Assembly: GCA_963704815.1 (NCBI GenBank)
Contig: CAVPHU010000001.1
Span: 1,178,001-1,242,000, forward strand
DNA from: DATKWD01 sp963704815
Lineage (GTDB): Bacteria > Actinomycetota > Acidimicrobiia > Acidimicrobiales > Salinilacustritrichaceae
DNA length: 64,000 bases
Reading direction: 5' to 3'
The notes beneath the pieces were generated by a model, which saw only the letters and a list, made by a program, of their open reading frames with translations, did not search any database and was not told the origin of the DNA. The translations under genes and the position numbers were made by a program. Shown here piece by piece: positions 1-9,594 of the stretch (position 1 is the first letter of the stretch; each line of letters opens with the position of its first letter).

Positions 1-1
1 C

Positions 2-70
2 AGCCGCCTGGTGGCCCTCGGCCTGCGCTGGCGCACCGACGAGTGGGCCGTCACCGGCGCCACCCGCTGA
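2..70 (+). CDS. C-terminal end of an unidentified CDS (left-edge partial)
   Basis: The window opens inside a reading frame whose last 22 codons end in TGA at 68-70. The visible tail contains a Trp-Arg-Thr-Asp-Glu-Trp stretch. It is too short to assign to a family. It converges on gatB, whose stop is 80 bp further on. Confidence 0.5.
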   Translation, partial: SRLVALGLRWRTDEWAVTGATR

Positions 71-149
71 CCCCGCACCCCCGGCCGATCCTTGTCCGAT
101 CTGCGCCACCATGTGGCCAGAAGCGGACGAGGATCCGGGCTTGGGCGGT

Positions 150-1586
150 TCAGGTGGCGCGTTGGCGGAGCTTCTCGGTCACGATCTTGCCGTCGGCCTG
201 GCCTCGGGTGGCCTTCATCACCGCGCCGATGAACACGTTGGCGGCCTTGGCGTTGCCCCCGCAGTAGTCGGCCCAGTCGTCGGGATGGTCGGCGATGACC
301 TGGTCGAGCAGGGTGTCGAGCTCGTCGGTGTCCATCGCCTCGAACCCCCGAGCGGCCGCGATGGCGGCCGGAGCGCCGCCCGTCTCGACCATCTCGGCCA
401 GCACCTGCTTGGTCTGGGTCGACGACAGCTCGCCGCTGGTCTCCATCTGCACGAGTGCAGCGAAGTGCCCGGCGTCGAGGTCGGCTGCGCCATCCACCGC
501 GAGGTTGTTGTCCACATGGGTCAGCACGCGGGCCGGGTCGGCGCCGGCCTCGATGGCGGCGAGCGCCAAGGTGTCGAGGTCTCGCTCGACGGCGATGGCT
601 GCCTCGGCCGGTGCCACTCCCGCGGCGTCGGCCAGTGCCGTCCGACGTTCGAAGGGCAGGGCCGGGAGCGACGCCCGGATCTCCTCGATCCATTCGTCCG
701 TCGGCTCGAAGGGCACGAGGTCGGGCTCGGGGAAGTAGCGATAGTCGTGGTCGTCTTCCTTCGACCGCATCTTGGAGGTGCGGCCCTCGTCGTCGTTCCA
801 GTGCCGGGTCTGCTGCTCGACCACCTCGCCGGCCTCGATGAGGTCGACCTGCCGGCGAGCCTCGTATTCGATCGCGCGCACGAGCGACCGCAGCGAGTTG
901 ACGTTCTTGACCTCGCACCGCTTGCCGAGCGGATCGTCGGGCGAACGTCGCACCGAGATGTTGGCGTCGACGCGCAGCGATCCCTCCTCCATCTTGCCGT
1001 CGCTGGCACCCACGGCGACGAGGATCGACCGCAGCTCGGAGACGTACTCGCTCGCCTGCTCGGCCGAACGCAGATCGGGCCGCGACACGATCTCGAGCAG
1101 CGGGACGCCGGCGCGGTTGTAGTCGACGAGGCTGTACTCGGCGTCGTGGATCCGCCCGCCACCGCCCACGTGGGTCGTCTTGCCCGTGTCCTCTTCGAGA
1201 TGCGCTCGCTCGATGCCGATCCGGGTGCCGTCGACCAGGTCGAGCCAGCCGTCCTCGTTGAGCGGGAGGTCGTACTGGCTGATCTGGAAGTTCTTCGGCA
1301 TGTCCGGATAGAAGTAGTTCTTCCGGGCGAACACACACCGCTGGACCCGGCAGTGCACGGCGAGACCCAGTCGGGCCGCCAACTCGACCGCCTTGCCGTT
1401 GAGCACGGGCAGCGACCCGGGAAGCCCGAGGGTCACCGGGTCGATGTTGGTGTTGGGCTCGTCGCCGAACTGGTTCGGACAGCCCGAGAACATCTTCGAC
1501 TCGGTCGCCAACTCGGCATGGACCTCGAGCCCGATCACCGTCTCCCAGGAGGAGGAAGAAGAAGAAGAAGAAGAAGAAGAGCTCAC
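150..1586 (-). CDS. gatB: Aspartyl/glutamyl-tRNA(Asn/Gln) amidotransferase subunit B
   Basis: GatB binds misacylated Glu-tRNA(Gln) or Asp-tRNA(Asn), and its kinase-like domain activates the side chain for amidation in the GatCAB complex. The N-terminal hallmark [12 protein letters not shown] follows directly after the start, and the C-terminal YqeY-like tail domain ends in an [11 protein letters not shown] segment. I place the start at the GTG at 1584-1586, which overlaps the gatA TGA by 4 nt; this gives 478 residues, normal for the family. Longer in-frame starts upstream would encode Arg-rich sequence antisense-like to gatA and are rejected. The second residue begins a run of 12 serines encoded mostly by a TCT/TCC tract, which is unusual. 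The gene is translationally coupled to gatA, in the order gatC-gatA-gatB. Confidence 0.95.
   Translation of the reverse strand: MSSSSSSSSSSSSWETVIGLEVHAELATESKMFSGCPNQFGDEPNTNIDPVTLGLPGSLPVLNGKAVELAARLGLAVHCRVQRCVFARKNYFYPDMPKNFQISQYDLPLNEDGWLDLVDGTRIGIERAHLEEDTGKTTHVGGGGRIHDAEYSLVDYNRAGVPLLEIVSRPDLRSAEQASEYVSELRSILVAVGASDGKMEEGSLRVDANISVRRSPDDPLGKRCEVKNVNSLRSLVRAIEYEARRQVDLIEAGEVVEQQTRHWNDDEGRTSKMRSKEDDHDYRYFPEPDLVPFEPTDEWIEEIRASLPALPFERRTALADAAGVAPAEAAIAVERDLDTLALAAIEAGADPARVLTHVDNNLAVDGAADLDAGHFAALVQMETSGELSSTQTKQVLAEMVETGGAPAAIAAARGFEAMDTDELDTLLDQVIADHPDDWADYCGGNAKAANVFIGAVMKATRGQADGKIVTEKLRQRAT
1548..1583 (-). repeat. Trinucleotide tract encoding polyserine at the GatB N-terminus
   Basis: Directly after the gatB GTG codon come one AGC, eight TCT and three TCC codons, giving 12 consecutive serines. 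On the plus strand this reads as a GAG/GAA purine tract. A trinucleotide repeat changes protein length without shifting frame. It sits at the gatA-gatB coupling point, where it could also affect translation initiation. Confidence 0.9.
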
Positions 1587-3010
1587 GAAAGGTCCTTCGC
1601 TGCGTGTTCGAGCACGGCGGCGGCGCGGAACATCGTTGCTTCCTGGAGGGCCGGTGCCAGGACCTGGACCCCGACCGGAAGTCCGTCGTCGCCGCCCCCG
1701 AACGGCACCGAGATCGCCGGGTCGCCGGTGAGGTTCGACGGAATCGTGCACACGTCGTTGTAGTACATCGTCATCGGGTCGGCGGTCTTGTCACCGAGGC
1801 CGAAGGCGGTGCCCGGCGCCGTCGGTGACAACAGCAGGTCGTGGTCGGCGTACGCCGCGGCGAACTCGCTGATCATCAGCGTCCGGACCTTCTGCGCCTT
1901 GCCGTAGTAGGCGTCGTAGTAACCGGCCGACAGCGCATAGGTGCCGAGCATGATGCGGCGTTTCACCTCGGTCCCGAACCCGGCGGTCCGGGTCGCATCC
2001 ATCATGTCGCCGCAGTTCGATGCGTCGACCCGGGCGCCGTAGCGAACGCCGTCGTAGCGGGCCAGGTTGCTCGACGCCTCGGCCGGAGCGATGAGGTAGT
2101 AGGCGGAGAGGCCCAGCATCGCCGACGGCACCGACACCTCCTCGACCCGGGCGCCGGCGGCGCTCAGCACCTCGGCCGCCTGGCGCGTTCGTGCGACCAC
2201 GTCGGCGTCGATGCCCTCGCCGGCCAGTTCGGCGACCAGCCCGATGCGCAGCCCGTCGACGCCTCGATCCAGCACGTCGCTCAGCGAAGGGGCGCCCTCC
2301 GGGATCGAGGTGGTGTCGCGGGGGTCGTGACCACCGATCACCTCGAGCACCGCTGCGGAATCAGCCACGGTTCGGGTGAGCGGTCCGATCTGGTCGAGCG
2401 ACGATGCGAAGGCCACGAGGCCGTATCGGCTCACCCGCCCGTAGGTCGGCTTGACCCCCACGACACCGCACAGCGCCGCAGGCTGCCGAATGGATCCTCC
2501 GGTGTCGGATCCGAGCGCGATCGGAGCGAGATCGGCGGCGACGGCGGCGGCGCTCCCCCCGCTCGAACCGCCCGGGACCCGGCTCGGGTCGTGCGGGTTC
2601 CGGGTCGGGCCGAACGCCGAGTTCTCGGTCGAGGACCCCATGGCGAACTCGTCGAGGTTGGTCTTGCCGATGAGCACCGATCCGGCCGCCGCGAGCCGCT
2701 CGACCACGGTGGCGTCATAGGGCGGGACCCAGCCTTCGAGGATGCGTGACGAACACGTCGTCGGGACGCCACGGGTGCACATGTTGTCCTTGAGCGCAAC
2801 CGGTACTCCGGCGAGCGAGCCGGGGTCGTCGCCTCGGCCGACGGTGGCGTCGACTCGTTCGGCTGCGGCGCGCGCCGCATCGTGGGTCACGGTGAGAAAG
2901 GCGTGCAGTTCGCCGTCTCGGTCGGCGATGCGTCCGAGGTGCTCGTCGAGGACCTCGACGGCCGAACGTTCGCCGGCGCGGACCTGAGCTGCGAGTTCGA
3001 GCCCGGCCAC
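1583..3010 (-). CDS. gatA: Glutamyl-tRNA(Gln) amidotransferase subunit A
   Basis: GatA is the amidase-signature subunit that releases ammonia from glutamine for GatB. The 475 residues contain the Lys-cisSer-Ser triad: Lys74 in VALKDN, Ser149 in GGSSGGS and nucleophile Ser173 in [11 protein letters not shown]. The start is the GTG at 3008-3010, three nt after the gatC TAG. The end overlaps the gatB start (GTGA). The family assignment is firm, and the full gatCAB operon supports tRNA-dependent amidation rather than a stand-alone amidase. Confidence 0.96.
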   Translation of the reverse strand: MAGLELAAQVRAGERSAVEVLDEHLGRIADRDGELHAFLTVTHDAARAAAERVDATVGRGDDPGSLAGVPVALKDNMCTRGVPTTCSSRILEGWVPPYDATVVERLAAAGSVLIGKTNLDEFAMGSSTENSAFGPTRNPHDPSRVPGGSSGGSAAAVAADLAPIALGSDTGGSIRQPAALCGVVGVKPTYGRVSRYGLVAFASSLDQIGPLTRTVADSAAVLEVIGGHDPRDTTSIPEGAPSLSDVLDRGVDGLRIGLVAELAGEGIDADVVARTRQAAEVLSAAGARVEEVSVPSAMLGLSAYYLIAPAEASSNLARYDGVRYGARVDASNCGDMMDATRTAGFGTEVKRRIMLGTYALSAGYYDAYYGKAQKVRTLMISEFAAAYADHDLLLSPTAPGTAFGLGDKTADPMTMYYNDVCTIPSNLTGDPAISVPFGGGDDGLPVGVQVLAPALQEATMFRAAAVLEHAAKDLS

Positions 3011-3013
3011 CGC

Positions 3014-3316
3014 CTAGTACTCCTCGCCGAGCACCGGCGGCACGCGGAACCGGTCGTCCTCGACCGCCGGAGCGGCGGCGAACACCTCGTCGCGGTCGAC
3101 GGTGGGGCCGACGACATCGTCTCGCAGCACGTTCACCAATGGGTACGGGTGCGAGGTCGGGGGCAGGTCGCCGAGGTCGAGCGCTTCGACGTCCTGAGCG
3201 TGTTCGAGCACGGCACCGAGCTGACGGGTGAACAGATCGATCTCGTCATCGGTCAGATCGAGGCGGGCGAGTCGGGCGACGTGCGAGACCTCGTCGCGGG
3301 TGAGGGGATCGGCCAT
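3014..3316 (-). CDS. gatC: Glutamyl-tRNA(Gln) amidotransferase subunit C
   Basis: GatC is the small stabilising subunit that wraps around the GatA-GatB interface. The 100-residue product starts MADPLTRDEVSHVARLARL and ends in the conserved FRVPPVLG segment followed by EEY, typical of GatC. The ATG at 3314-3316 is preferred over an in-frame upstream extension because the family always starts with this short helix. It is the first gene of the gatCAB operon and is divergent from the amidase at 3391. Confidence 0.93.
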   Translation of the reverse strand: MADPLTRDEVSHVARLARLDLTDDEIDLFTRQLGAVLEHAQDVEALDLGDLPPTSHPYPLVNVLRDDVVGPTVDRDEVFAAAPAVEDDRFRVPPVLGEEY

Positions 3317-3375
3317 GTCGGGACCAGTCTGGCGGTCGCTCGGGGCCGAGGCCAGACGAGAGCTCGACACGGGGC

Positions 3376-3381
3376 TAGCGT
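3376..3381 (+). promoter_or_regulatory. -10-like TAGCGT, 9 nt before the amidase ATG
   Basis: The hexamer TAGCGT ends 9 nt upstream of the ATG at 3391 with no Shine-Dalgarno between, the arrangement expected of a leaderless transcript. Confidence 0.5.
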
Positions 3382-3390
3382 CCGCTGCCG

Positions 3391-4815
3391 ATGAACGATT
3401 TCCCCACCGCACTGGGCCTCGCCGAGGCGGTTCGTGATCGCCACGTCAGCCCGACCGAACTGGTCGAGCAGACGCTGCATCGGATCGACGAACGAAACGC
3501 TTCGCTCAATGCCGTCGTCTGGGTCGACCCCGACGACGCTCGGACTCGCGCACGCGCAGCCGAGGACCGCCTCGCCGAGGGCGGTGATCTCCCGCCGTTC
3601 CTCGGTGTGCCGATCGGCATCAAGGACCTCGACGAGGTCGAGGGGTGGCCGACCACGTTCGGTTCGAACGGCGCCACCGACGCACCGAGCACCGAGAGCG
3701 CATTGGTGGTCGAACGACTCGAAGCCGCCGGATTCGTGCTCGTGGGCCGAACCAACACTCCCGAGTTCGGGCCCATCACCGCGGCCGAGAACACCCGCTA
3801 CGGGATCACCCGGAACCCGTGGAACACCGCCCACACTCCAGGTGGGTCGTCCGGTGGTGCCTCGTCGGCGACCGCCGCCGGCATCTACGCCGCAGGCCAT
3901 GCCAACGACGGTGGCGGATCCATACGCATTCCGGCATCGTGCTGCGACCTGGTGGGGCACAAGGCATCACGCGGGTTGGTCGTCCAGCGAGTGCAGCAGT
4001 GGGAGGGCGCTGTCGTCCAAGGTGCCGTGACACGGACCGTTGCCGACACCGCCGCCATCCTCGACCTCATCGGCGTGTTCGACCCGTTGTCGTGGTGGAA
4101 GGCCCCGACGCCGGCGACGACCTTCGTCGAGGCCGCGACGACGGTTGCCCAGCCGTTGCGGGTGGCCGTGTTCACCGACACTCCCATGGGTATCCCGACC
4201 GATCCCGAGTGCCGCGTCGCTGCCGAGCGAACCGCGGCAGAGCTCGAAGCCTGCGGACACCACGTGGTCGAGGCCGGCATCGACGTCGACGTCGAACGGT
4301 TCTTCGGGGCCTTCGCCACCGTCGTCGACGGTGGACTGGCGGGCTACGACGGGCTCGTCGACTGGGATCTGGTCGAACCCCACAACCGCGCGTCGTGGGA
4401 CGCGTTCCAACAGGTCGACGCGGCCAGCTACGTCCAGGCGGTCGGCGAGTTGGAGCGTTGGTCGCGGGTGTTCAACGCCCAATGGGGCCGCGACTTCGAC
4501 ATCCTCGTCACCCCCACGATGCCGATCCAGCCGGCCCCCGCCGGGCAGATCCTGGCCGAGTCACACGCCGATCCCGCCGGGATCTCGGCCACGGTGCTCG
4601 CGTCGGTCATGTTCACCGCCGTCTTCAACATCAGCGGCCTGCCTGCCATCTCGATTCCCGCCCACATCGCATCCGACACCGGCCTCCCGATCGGCGCCCA
4701 GATCGTGGCCCCGCCGTTCCGAGACGATCTCTGCATCTCACTCGCCGGTCAGCTCGAGCCGCGCCTGGGCTGGCTCGACCGCAACCCCGATCTCGCCGGT
4801 TTCACCACCACCTGA
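3391..4815 (+). CDS. Amidase-signature family amidase
   Basis: This is a stand-alone amidase-signature hydrolase of 474 residues. The triad is visible as Lys78 in IGIKDLD, the Ser in GGSSGG (151-156) and nucleophile Ser177 in GGGSIRIPAS. The DGGGSIRIPASCC segment differs from the Gat[12 protein letters not shown], so it is closer to general amidases acting on small carboxamides than to the tRNA amidotransferase. The substrate cannot be told from sequence. It is transcribed away from gatC; proximity to gatCAB does not imply a shared function. Confidence 0.9.
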   Translation: MNDFPTALGLAEAVRDRHVSPTELVEQTLHRIDERNASLNAVVWVDPDDARTRARAAEDRLAEGGDLPPFLGVPIGIKDLDEVEGWPTTFGSNGATDAPSTESALVVERLEAAGFVLVGRTNTPEFGPITAAENTRYGITRNPWNTAHTPGGSSGGASSATAAGIYAAGHANDGGGSIRIPASCCDLVGHKASRGLVVQRVQQWEGAVVQGAVTRTVADTAAILDLIGVFDPLSWWKAPTPATTFVEAATTVAQPLRVAVFTDTPMGIPTDPECRVAAERTAAELEACGHHVVEAGIDVDVERFFGAFATVVDGGLAGYDGLVDWDLVEPHNRASWDAFQQVDAASYVQAVGELERWSRVFNAQWGRDFDILVTPTMPIQPAPAGQILAESHADPAGISATVLASVMFTAVFNISGLPAISIPAHIASDTGLPIGAQIVAPPFRDDLCISLAGQLEPRLGWLDRNPDLAGFTTT

Positions 4816-4874
4816 ATCGGCCCAGCCCCGGCATCTCCGTCGGGTGCGCTGGGTACTGAGTCAGCTGGGCTGGG

Positions 4875-6038
4875 TCAGCTGAGGGGTTGAGGCATGCACA
4901 GGCCGTCGAGCTCGACGACCTGGATGCGGTCGCGGTTCTCGTAGGTGATCTCGTTGGTCGGGTCCTTTCGGACCTTGTACTCACGGAACGTCTGCTCGAG
5001 CGCGTCGTAGGCGAGCAGCCGTCCGATGAGCGGGTCGCCGAGGTCGAGGATCAGCTTGATCGCCTCGAGCGCCTGGAGCGAGCCGACGATGCCGGGCAGC
5101 ACGCCCAGCACGCCGGCTTCGGCGCAGCTCGGGGCCATCTCGGCCGGCGGCGGCTCGGGCACCATGTCGCGGTAGGTCGGACCGTTCCGGGGATCGAACA
5201 CGGTGACCATGCCCTCGAAGCGGAAGATCGAGCCGTGCACGACCGGGATGCCGAGCTTCACCGAGGCGTCGTTGACCAGGAACCGGGTCGGGAAGTTGTC
5301 GGTGCCGTCGACGATGATGTCGTAGTCCTTGATGATGGACTCGACGTTGGATGCATCGAGACGCACGTCGTAGGTGACCACGTTGACGTCGGGGTTGAGG
5401 CCGGTGAGGGTCTTCTTGGCCGAGTCGACCTTGCGGTCACCGATGCGGTCCATGTTGTGCAGGATCTGGCGCTGGAGGTTGGACTCGTCGACGACGTCCA
5501 TGTCGATGATGCCCAGGGTGCCGACGCCGGCCGCAGCCAGGTAGAGCGCCGCGGGCGAACCGAGTCCGCCGGCGCCGAGCATCAGCACCTTGGCGTCGAG
5601 CAGCTTCAGCTGGCCCGCCACGTCGACCTCGGGCAGCAGCAGGTGGCGCTGATAGCGGTTGCGCTGGTCGGCGGTGAGGTTGGCCGGCACCTTCCAGTCG
5701 CGGCCCTCGTCCTTCCACTTGTTGAAGCCGCCGTCCATCGACACCACGTCGGCGTAGCCCAGCTGCTCGAGGGTCTGGGCCGCGAAGGCGGACCGGACGC
5801 CGCCGGCGCACTGGATGACGATCTTGGTCGACTTGTCGGGGATCTTGCTCTCGATCTGGCTCTCGAGTTGGCCCCGCGGGATGAACACGGCGCCCGGGAC
5901 GGCCCCCTGCTCGAACTCGTCGGGCTCGCGGACATCGAGCAACGTCCAGCCGTTCTGGCGGAGTTCGTCGGCCTCGGCGGTGTCGACCTCGCGGATCTGG
6001 GCCTTGGTGGCGCTCAGCAGTTCTCGAAAGTTGGGCAT
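4875..6038 (-). CDS. Rhodanese-ThiF/MoeB fusion: sulfur-carrier adenylyltransferase
   Basis: Proteins of this type adenylate the C-terminal Gly-Gly of a ubiquitin-like sulfur carrier and pass sulfur to it. The 387 residues hold a rhodanese domain at about 16-118 with the persulfide-forming Cys77 in IQCAGGVRSA, then a ThiF/MoeB domain with the nucleotide loop LGAGGLGS (154-161) and the SCAEAGVLG segment bearing the conserved cysteine. The CxxC pairs that bind zinc in E. coli MoeB are absent, as in mycobacterial MoeZ. The domain order (rhodanese first) is the reverse of MoeZ. A GGAGAG sequence precedes the ATG. Which carrier it serves (MoaD, ThiS or CysO) is not shown; no such gene is nearby. 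Confidence 0.88.
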   Translation of the reverse strand: MPNFRELLSATKAQIREVDTAEADELRQNGWTLLDVREPDEFEQGAVPGAVFIPRGQLESQIESKIPDKSTKIVIQCAGGVRSAFAAQTLEQLGYADVVSMDGGFNKWKDEGRDWKVPANLTADQRNRYQRHLLLPEVDVAGQLKLLDAKVLMLGAGGLGSPAALYLAAAGVGTLGIIDMDVVDESNLQRQILHNMDRIGDRKVDSAKKTLTGLNPDVNVVTYDVRLDASNVESIIKDYDIIVDGTDNFPTRFLVNDASVKLGIPVVHGSIFRFEGMVTVFDPRNGPTYRDMVPEPPPAEMAPSCAEAGVLGVLPGIVGSLQALEAIKLILDLGDPLIGRLLAYDALEQTFREYKVRKDPTNEITYENRDRIQVVELDGLCMPQPLS

Positions 6039-6127
6039 CAGTCTCTCCGGTGGGTTGAATCCCTACTCAATGGGTCAACAATTGCCGGTGGCGCAGGTAT
6101 TCCGCAAGACCGCCCGTCGATCCCGGC

Positions 6128-8647
6128 TCAGGAACACGCTGCGAGACGCACGTCGGTCAGCAGCGGCCGGCCCGAGGTGGTCACACGGTCGGTTCGGCTC
6201 TCGAGGCTGCCGCGTTCGAACGACCAGACGTAGCCGGTCGACCCATCTCGGTGCCACCAGATCGAGTCGAACTCCGCACACGACGAAGTCCGTCCGACCA
6301 CCGGCTCGTAGGTTCCGCCCACCGGCTCGGCCGCAGACACGAACGAGTCTCCGATCCAGGTCCACACGTAGTCGGGACCGGCTCCCGGGCGGTACCAGAA
6401 CACCTCTTGTCCCGTCGTCGCCGTCCCTCCGAGCGCACCACCGGTGCGCACCACGAGCGGCTCGTACGTGCCGGTGATCCCGACACGACGCGAAGTCGGC
6501 GCGAGCGATCCCGTGGCGCCGCTCCACTGCCAGAAGTAGTCGGCCGCCGTGCCCGGCGCGTACCACAGCACTTCTTCGACGCGGTCGCCGTCGACGTCGA
6601 CGATCACGGGCTCGTACGAGCCCGTGACATCGAGTCGCTGCGTCACGATGCCGGTGTCGGTGAAGACCCACACGTAGTCCGGGGCCGGTCCGGCGGAATA
6701 CCAGAAGACCTCATCGTGACCGGTCACCCCGGTGTCGACGACGAACGGCACGTAGGTCCCGCTCACCGTCACCGGCTCCTCGACGAACGTCGGTTCGTCG
6801 CCGCCGTCACACGTCGAGAACCAGACGGCGTCGGGCTCACTGCCCGGCCCGTACCAGAGCAGGTCGTCGCACCCCGATCCGTTGAAGTCGCCGACGAGCG
6901 GGGGCGCCCCGAACGGCGCATCAACGGTTTGCTGGGAAACGGGCACGGGGCCGGGAACCGACACGTCGTCGAACCGCCACAGATGATCGGCACCGGCACC
7001 GGCGCCGAACCAGAGGATCTCATCGGCGGACACGGCGCTGCCGTCGCCGAGGAAGTCTCCGACCACCGGCTCGTACGTTCCGTACACGTTGAGATCGATC
7101 GGCCCGCTCGGGGCGATGAAGGTGTCGGGTGCGCTGCCCGGTGCATAGACGAAGGCTCCGACCGGGCCACATCCCGCGACCTCGACCGGGTCGGAGGCTC
7201 CGGTCATCACACCGGACTCGAGCATGTGGGCCACGAACACTGCGTCGCAGGGAAGGTCGGCGTCGAAGGTCGTCTCGAAGCCGGTGCGCGGAACAGTGGC
7301 GAGCTCGACGAGTCCTCCAGCGGTCACCTCGAGAAAGCGAACCTGGTCGTAGTCCGTCGCTCCGTTCCAGCTGGCGGCCAGGCGGAATCGGGCGCCGACA
7401 CCGACCGCGCCGGCCGCCGGTGCTCGGGCCGGCTGGCCCGTCCACTCGTGGCGGACGACCCGGTAGGAGGCCGAGCCGCGGAACGTGGCGTCGATCTCCA
7501 CGTTGCCGGAACCGTCGAACTGGGTGAACCGGCGCCCCGAACCCCAACCGATGAAGAGCCCGCCGTCGCCGAGACTCTGCACGTTGCCCATCGTCGCCGC
7601 GAGCTGCCCGCCGGGGGCGCGCTGGTCGCGTACGAGCGTGGCCGTCATGGCGTCCTCGTCGAGCTCGTAGACGAGTCCACGGCTCTCGCTCAGCCCCGAG
7701 TTGTCGAACAAGCTGATGGTTCCGTCGTCGCGACGGCGGACGTCGTGTTGGAGGCGGAAGGACGGATCGGTGCCGACCATGATGAAGTCCGAGTCGGCGC
7801 CGCCGAGCCGCCACATGAGCTCGCCCGTCTGGCGATCGACCTTGTAGACGGTCGTGGTGCTGCGAGCCGAGAGGAGCAGGTTTCCGTCGTCGTCGAGCTC
7901 CATCGAGTTGCCGTGCATGTAGTCGACCACGTCGCCGGTGATCGAGAAGATCGACTCCTCGACGCCGATGTCGTCGAGGCTGTGCCACTCGAACGACACC
8001 GCTCCGGTCGTGATGTCGACCTCCTGGACGACCAGTTCGAGGACGGTGGCGTCGACCTGACCGCCGAGCGCACTGAGGTCCATCACGACCGGGTTGTAGA
8101 TGAGGAGAATCGCCCGTGGGCCTGTCGGCTCGTCGAGCACGATGACGTCGTGGAGGTCGGGGGCGAACCCGTTGCCCGCGAATCGGGCGATCTCCTGGTA
8201 GCTCTGGTCGACCACGACCCACTCACCCGCATAGCGGCCTGCGCCGAGGAGCGGCTCACCCTCGAACCAGATGAGCGCGGGCTGGCCGAGGTAGTCGATG
8301 ACCTTCAGGTCGGCGGTCGAGTCCACCAAGGGTCGAGAGAAGACGACGCCGCCCGACTCGTCGTAGACGTTGACCTGGTTCCCCACGCCGGCGTCGAACT
8401 GATTCGTGGTGGTGAACAGCAGCGACGGGTCAGCGGAGCTGGGTGCGACGGCGACATCGATGATCGGCGGAGCGAGGGACGGCTCCGAGATGAAGGCATG
8501 GGTCGCGTTCTCGGCCCGGGAGGCTCCGGCGATCTGCCCGAGTTCGTCCGGGGGAGCAGGCGGGTTCTCGGCCCCTGCGGTCTGGGCCCCGGCGACCCCA
8601 GCCATCGACAGGAGGGAAACGACGAGCACAGAGCGGAGGAGGCGCAC
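6128..8647 (-). CDS. Secreted arylsulfotransferase-like protein with C-terminal FG-GAP-like repeats
   Basis: The 839-residue product begins with a signal peptide (about residues 1-21, ending AGVAGA) after a GTG start. The central part resembles the arylsulfotransferase (ASST) beta-propeller family, with the QHDVRRRDDGTISLFDNSG motif and blades repeating VDRQTGELMWRLGG-type strands. The last ~330 residues are six or seven repeats of a ~45-residue unit with Gly-x-Tyr-Glu-Pro-Val then a Trp-Tyr-x-Pro-Gly-x-x-x-Asp-Tyr-x-Trp core, like FG-GAP/VCBS blades. It is therefore probably an extracellular two-propeller protein. Sulfotransfer activity is an inference; the donor is unknown. The gene stands alone between the sirtuin and the rhodanese-ThiF gene. 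Confidence 0.8.
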   Translation of the reverse strand: MRLLRSVLVVSLLSMAGVAGAQTAGAENPPAPPDELGQIAGASRAENATHAFISEPSLAPPIIDVAVAPSSADPSLLFTTTNQFDAGVGNQVNVYDESGGVVFSRPLVDSTADLKVIDYLGQPALIWFEGEPLLGAGRYAGEWVVVDQSYQEIARFAGNGFAPDLHDVIVLDEPTGPRAILLIYNPVVMDLSALGGQVDATVLELVVQEVDITTGAVSFEWHSLDDIGVEESIFSITGDVVDYMHGNSMELDDDGNLLLSARSTTTVYKVDRQTGELMWRLGGADSDFIMVGTDPSFRLQHDVRRRDDGTISLFDNSGLSESRGLVYELDEDAMTATLVRDQRAPGGQLAATMGNVQSLGDGGLFIGWGSGRRFTQFDGSGNVEIDATFRGSASYRVVRHEWTGQPARAPAAGAVGVGARFRLAASWNGATDYDQVRFLEVTAGGLVELATVPRTGFETTFDADLPCDAVFVAHMLESGVMTGASDPVEVAGCGPVGAFVYAPGSAPDTFIAPSGPIDLNVYGTYEPVVGDFLGDGSAVSADEILWFGAGAGADHLWRFDDVSVPGPVPVSQQTVDAPFGAPPLVGDFNGSGCDDLLWYGPGSEPDAVWFSTCDGGDEPTFVEEPVTVSGTYVPFVVDTGVTGHDEVFWYSAGPAPDYVWVFTDTGIVTQRLDVTGSYEPVIVDVDGDRVEEVLWYAPGTAADYFWQWSGATGSLAPTSRRVGITGTYEPLVVRTGGALGGTATTGQEVFWYRPGAGPDYVWTWIGDSFVSAAEPVGGTYEPVVGRTSSCAEFDSIWWHRDGSTGYVWSFERGSLESRTDRVTTSGRPLLTDVRLAACS

Positions 8648-8653
8648 TCCGAG

Positions 8654-8659
8654 AAGCTA
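8654..8659 (-). promoter_or_regulatory. -10-like TAGCTT, 6 nt before the ASST-like GTG
   Basis: TAGCTT ends 6 nt upstream of the GTG at 8645-8647. This supports the GTG, rather than any internal ATG, as the start and preserves the signal peptide. Confidence 0.5.
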
Positions 8660-8708
8660 GACGAGCTCGAGCCCGCCGGCGGGGGTTTCGGGGCGCGCCG
8701 GGGCGCGA

Positions 8709-9464
8709 TCAGATCGCCGCCACGAGATCGGCGAGGACCTCGGAGATGGGCCCCCGGATCACCACGTCGGCGAGATCGTCCATCTCGGTCGGTGAGCCGT
8801 TGATGATGGCGATCCGAGCGCCGTGGCTCTTGGCCACCGGGACCACGTTGGCGATCGGGTAGACGCCCAAGGTCGTTCCCACGGCGAGCAGCAGATCGGC
8901 CTGCCTCGCCGCCTCGTCGGCCCGCCGGAGGTCGGCCTCGACGAGGCCCTGCCCGAAGCTGATCGTCGCCGACTTGAGGATCCCGCCACAGCTGCGGCAC
9001 GCGGGGTCGTCCTCACCGGCGTCGACCCGCGCCAGCGCCTTCTCCATGGGCGCCCGATCGTCGCAGTCGAGACAGGCGACCTCGCGCATGGTGCCGTGGA
9101 CCTCGACCACCCGTCGGGGGTCCGAGCCCGCCAGCTGATGGAGGCCGTCGACGTTCTGGGTGAGCAGGGTGTGGAAGTTCGTTCGTCGCTCGAGCTCGAC
9201 GATCGCCCGGTGCCCGTCGTTGGGGGCGGCGGCCCATGCCGACGAATGTCGACGGGTGGCCCAGGCCCGCTTGCGCACCTCGGGGTCGGACACGTAGTGC
9301 CGGATGTGAGCCATCTTCTCGGCCTCGGGGTTCTTGGTCCACACCCCCTGGGGACCGCGGAAGTCGGGAATGCCCGAGTCGGTGCTGACCCCCGCACCCG
9401 TCAGCATCACGAGCGCTTCGGCGTCGAGGCTCCAGGCCCGCACCTGCTCGATGGCCTCGTCCAT
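8709..9464 (-). CDS. cobB: NAD-dependent protein deacylase (sirtuin)
   Basis: This Sir2-family enzyme removes acyl groups from lysines using NAD. In 251 residues it has the NAD-binding GAGVSTDSGIPDFRG (about 23-37), TQNVDGLHQLAG, the catalytic His in EVHGTM, and a zinc site of two CxxC pairs (CLDC and CRSC). The subclass lacks the Ala-Tyr-Arg-type desuccinylase signature that I would look for, so plain deacetylase activity is the safer call. It is transcribed from its own leaderless-type promoter. Confidence 0.93.
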   Translation of the reverse strand: MDEAIEQVRAWSLDAEALVMLTGAGVSTDSGIPDFRGPQGVWTKNPEAEKMAHIRHYVSDPEVRKRAWATRRHSSAWAAAPNDGHRAIVELERRTNFHTLLTQNVDGLHQLAGSDPRRVVEVHGTMREVACLDCDDRAPMEKALARVDAGEDDPACRSCGGILKSATISFGQGLVEADLRRADEAARQADLLLAVGTTLGVYPIANVVPVAKSHGARIAIINGSPTEMDDLADVVIRGPISEVLADLVAAI

Positions 9465-9470
9465 GACGAG

Positions 9471-9476
9471 ATCCTA
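9471..9476 (-). promoter_or_regulatory. -10-like TAGGAT, 6 nt before the sirtuin ATG
   Basis: TAGGAT is followed by 6 nt and then ATG at 9462-9464; there is no room for a ribosome binding site. Confidence 0.55.
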
Positions 9477-9594
9477 GGGGGACGAGATCGTAGAGGTCGG
9501 GAACATCGACTTCCCATTGAAATGCACCGAAACATCATGACAGACTCGGGATCTTCCCCCTCGAACCGCTCCGCGACCAGGAGCCCCTGACCCC

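Noticed and set aside
6251..8803. 850-codon plus-strand open frame opposite the arylsulfotransferase-like gene
   Set aside because: It is the antisense shadow of a GC-rich gene: Arg/Val/His-rich, no domain, while the minus strand has signal peptide and repeats.
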